Assembly (NCBI GenBank): GCA_002938075.1
Contig: PTLK01000089.1
Location: 1-7,445, forward strand
Source: Alphaproteobacteria bacterium MarineAlpha3_Bin3
GTDB lineage: Bacteria; Pseudomonadota; Alphaproteobacteria; Rhodospirillales; Casp-alpha2
DNA: 7,445 nt
Direction of reading: 5' to 3'
Both the position numbers and the translations under genes were made by a program. The notes below the pieces were generated by a model. It did no database searches, was not told where the DNA came from, and saw only the letters and a program-made list of their open reading frames with translations. Positions 6,101 to 7,445 of this stretch are shown in pieces. The stretch's first letter is position 1, and each line of letters starts with the position of its first letter.

Positions 6101-7278
6101 CCGAAGCCGTCATCGTTTCCACCGCCCGCACACCCATCGGCAGGGCCTTCCGGGGCGCGTTCAACAACACCCACGGCGCGGTTCTGGGCGGACACGTCAT
6201 CAAGCACGCCGTCGAGCGCGCCGGCATCGACCCGCAAGAGGTCGAAGACGTGGTCATGGGCTGCGGCCGGCCCGAAGGCGCCACCGGCAAGAACGTCGCC
6301 CGCCTGTCGGCCATCCGCGCCGGCCTGCCGGTGACGACGGCGGCGACAACCATCAACCGGTTCTGCTCGTCGGGCCTGCAGGCCATCGCCACCGCCGCGC
6401 AGCGGGTCATCGTCGACAAGGTGCCGGTGATGGTCGCCGGCGGCGTCGAATCGATCAGCCTGGTGGAGAAAAGCCTCAACCAAAGCCACATCGAGGAAGA
6501 ATGGCTGATGAAGCACAAGCCCGAACTATGGATGCCGATGATCGAGACGGCGGATACCGTGGCCGGGCGTTATGGCATCAGCCGCGAGGCCCAGGATGAA
6601 TATGCGCTGTTTTCGGAACAGCGCACCGCCGCGGCCCAGGACGCTGGGCGTTTCGACGACGAAATCGTGCCCTTGGCGTCGGTCAAGCAGGTCACCGACA
6701 AGGAATCCTGCGAAACCCACGACGAACAGGTAACCCTGGAAAAGGACGAAGGCAACCGCCCGCAAACTAGCGCCGAAGGGCTGGTCAAGCTGGAGCCGGT
6801 GCTGGGCCCGGAGAAATGGATCACCGCCGGCAACGCCAGCCAACTCTCGGACGGCGCCTCGGCGTGCGTGATCATGGACGCCAAGCTGGCGGAAAAGCGC
6901 GGCATCGAACCCTTGGGCATCTTCCGCGGCCTGGCCGTCGCCGGGTGCGAGCCCGACGAAATGGGCATCGGCCCGGTCTTTGCCGTGCCGAGACTATTGG
7001 AGCGCCAGGGCCTGAAGATGGACGACATCGATTTGTGGGAACTCAACGAAGCCTTCGCCGTGCAGGTGATCTACTGCCGCGACAAATTGGGCATCCCCAT
7101 GGAGACACTCAACGTCAACGGCGGCGCCATTTCCATCGGCCACCCGTTCGGCATGAGCGGCGCCCGCATGACGGGACATGCCTTGATCGAAGGGAAGCGG
7201 CGCGGCGCCAAGAATGTCGTCGTCACCATGTGCATCGGTGGCGGCCAGGGCGCGGCGGGCTTGTTCGAGGTCTGTTGA
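6097..7278 (+). CDS. Acetyl-CoA C-acyltransferase (thiolase), beta-oxidation type
   Basis: This 393-residue thiolase cleaves 3-ketoacyl-CoA with CoA to give acetyl-CoA and a chain shortened by two carbons, completing the cycle begun by the gene before it. All catalytic elements are present: the nucleophilic Cys90 in NRFCSSG, NEAF (317-320) of the second half, His349 in GGAISIGHPFG, and the acid/base Cys379 in CIGGGQGAAG. GGVES (115-119) and GNASQLSDGA (245-254) are further family signatures. The length is standard. The ATG overlaps the previous stop (ATGA), with AAGGA about 8 bases ahead, so the two products are probably translationally coupled and made in matched amounts, as expected of a trifunctional-type complex. 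Placement and the NRFCSSGLQAI motif favour a degradative thiolase over a biosynthetic acetoacetyl-CoA thiolase. Chain-length preference is not predictable. Confidence 0.93.
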   Translation: MTEAVIVSTARTPIGRAFRGAFNNTHGAVLGGHVIKHAVERAGIDPQEVEDVVMGCGRPEGATGKNVARLSAIRAGLPVTTAATTINRFCSSGLQAIATAAQRVIVDKVPVMVAGGVESISLVEKSLNQSHIEEEWLMKHKPELWMPMIETADTVAGRYGISREAQDEYALFSEQRTAAAQDAGRFDDEIVPLASVKQVTDKESCETHDEQVTLEKDEGNRPQTSAEGLVKLEPVLGPEKWITAGNASQLSDGASACVIMDAKLAEKRGIEPLGIFRGLAVAGCEPDEMGIGPVFAVPRLLERQGLKMDDIDLWELNEAFAVQVIYCRDKLGIPMETLNVNGGAISIGHPFGMSGARMTGHALIEGKRRGAKNVVVTMCIGGGQGAAGLFEVC

Positions 7279-7304
7279 CGCCCTTTCAACACGAGGAAAC
7301 CATC

Positions 7305-7445
7305 ATGAACACCCAAACCGCCTTGACGGTCGAACTCAGGCTGCTGGCCTACGCGGTCTTTATCTGCATCGTCATGTGGTTGCCTTACATCCTGACCGCC
7401 ATCAGGACCTTCGGCCTGGTCAGGATGGTCAGCTATCCGGCGGTC
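7305..7445 (+). CDS. MAPEG-family membrane protein, 5' part only
   Basis: The first 47 residues of a gene that runs off the right edge. The start ATG has GAGGAA about 8 bases ahead and lies 26 bases after the thiolase stop, so it is probably the third gene of the plus operon. The sequence begins with a short polar N-terminus, then a hydrophobic helix with LLAYAVFICIVMWLPYILT (13-31) and a positively charged turn. This resembles the first transmembrane helix of bacterial MAPEG proteins, where W-(V/L)-P-Y-(I/L)-L is common. MAPEG proteins are small four-helix inner-membrane proteins, some with glutathione transferase or peroxidase activity and many of unknown role. The family call rests on one helix only. 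Confidence 0.7.
   Translation, partial: MNTQTALTVELRLLAYAVFICIVMWLPYILTAIRTFGLVRMVSYPAV

Noticed and set aside
7279..7304. A separate promoter or terminator between the thiolase and the MAPEG gene
   Set aside because: The 26-base gap holds only the ribosome-binding site; no stem-loop or promoter boxes are visible.

Overview
The window reads as chromosomal DNA from an alphaproteobacterium. It is GC-rich, with strong third-position GC bias and Shine-Dalgarno-led genes. The small Hpt-like protein at the left edge, with its GQGGTFGY signature, most resembles proteins I associate with Rhodospirillales-type alphaproteobacteria. That placement rests on recognition, not on a search. I see no mobile element, tRNA, rRNA, CRISPR array or phage signature. 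Genes fill almost the whole window, and no gene-free stretch reaches 100 bases.

Layout, left to right. (1) The 3' end of a small Hpt-like gene on the plus strand (to 296). (2) After a 15-base convergent gap, a four-gene minus-strand operon, transcribed from about 3.9 kb down to 0.3 kb: an amidohydrolase-2 family metalloenzyme, a glyoxalase I-like VOC protein, an N-formylglutamate amidohydrolase family protein, and a YbdK-type (GCS2) carboxylate-amine ligase. (3) A 68-base divergent intergenic region (3897-3964) with a nested inverted repeat, a candidate shared operator and promoter. (4) A plus-strand operon: a fused enoyl-CoA hydratase/3-hydroxyacyl-CoA dehydrogenase, a thiolase overlapping it by 4 bases, and the start of a MAPEG-family membrane protein that runs off the right edge.

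The plus operon carries steps 2 to 4 of fatty-acid beta-oxidation: hydration, NAD-dependent oxidation and thiolysis. The minus operon looks like small-molecule amide and aldehyde metabolism. GloA and MAPEG proteins commonly use glutathione, and GCS2 proteins are relatives of glutamate-cysteine ligase, so the locus has a possible glutathione or gamma-glutamyl theme around a beta-oxidation core. This link is inference. All complete enzymes keep the catalytic residues I could check. No gene in the window is clearly a new system. The points most worth a second look are the Hpt-like domain without its phospho-accepting His, the tightly coupled amide-forming/amide-cleaving gene pair, the divergent operator candidate, and the start codon of the fused beta-oxidation gene.
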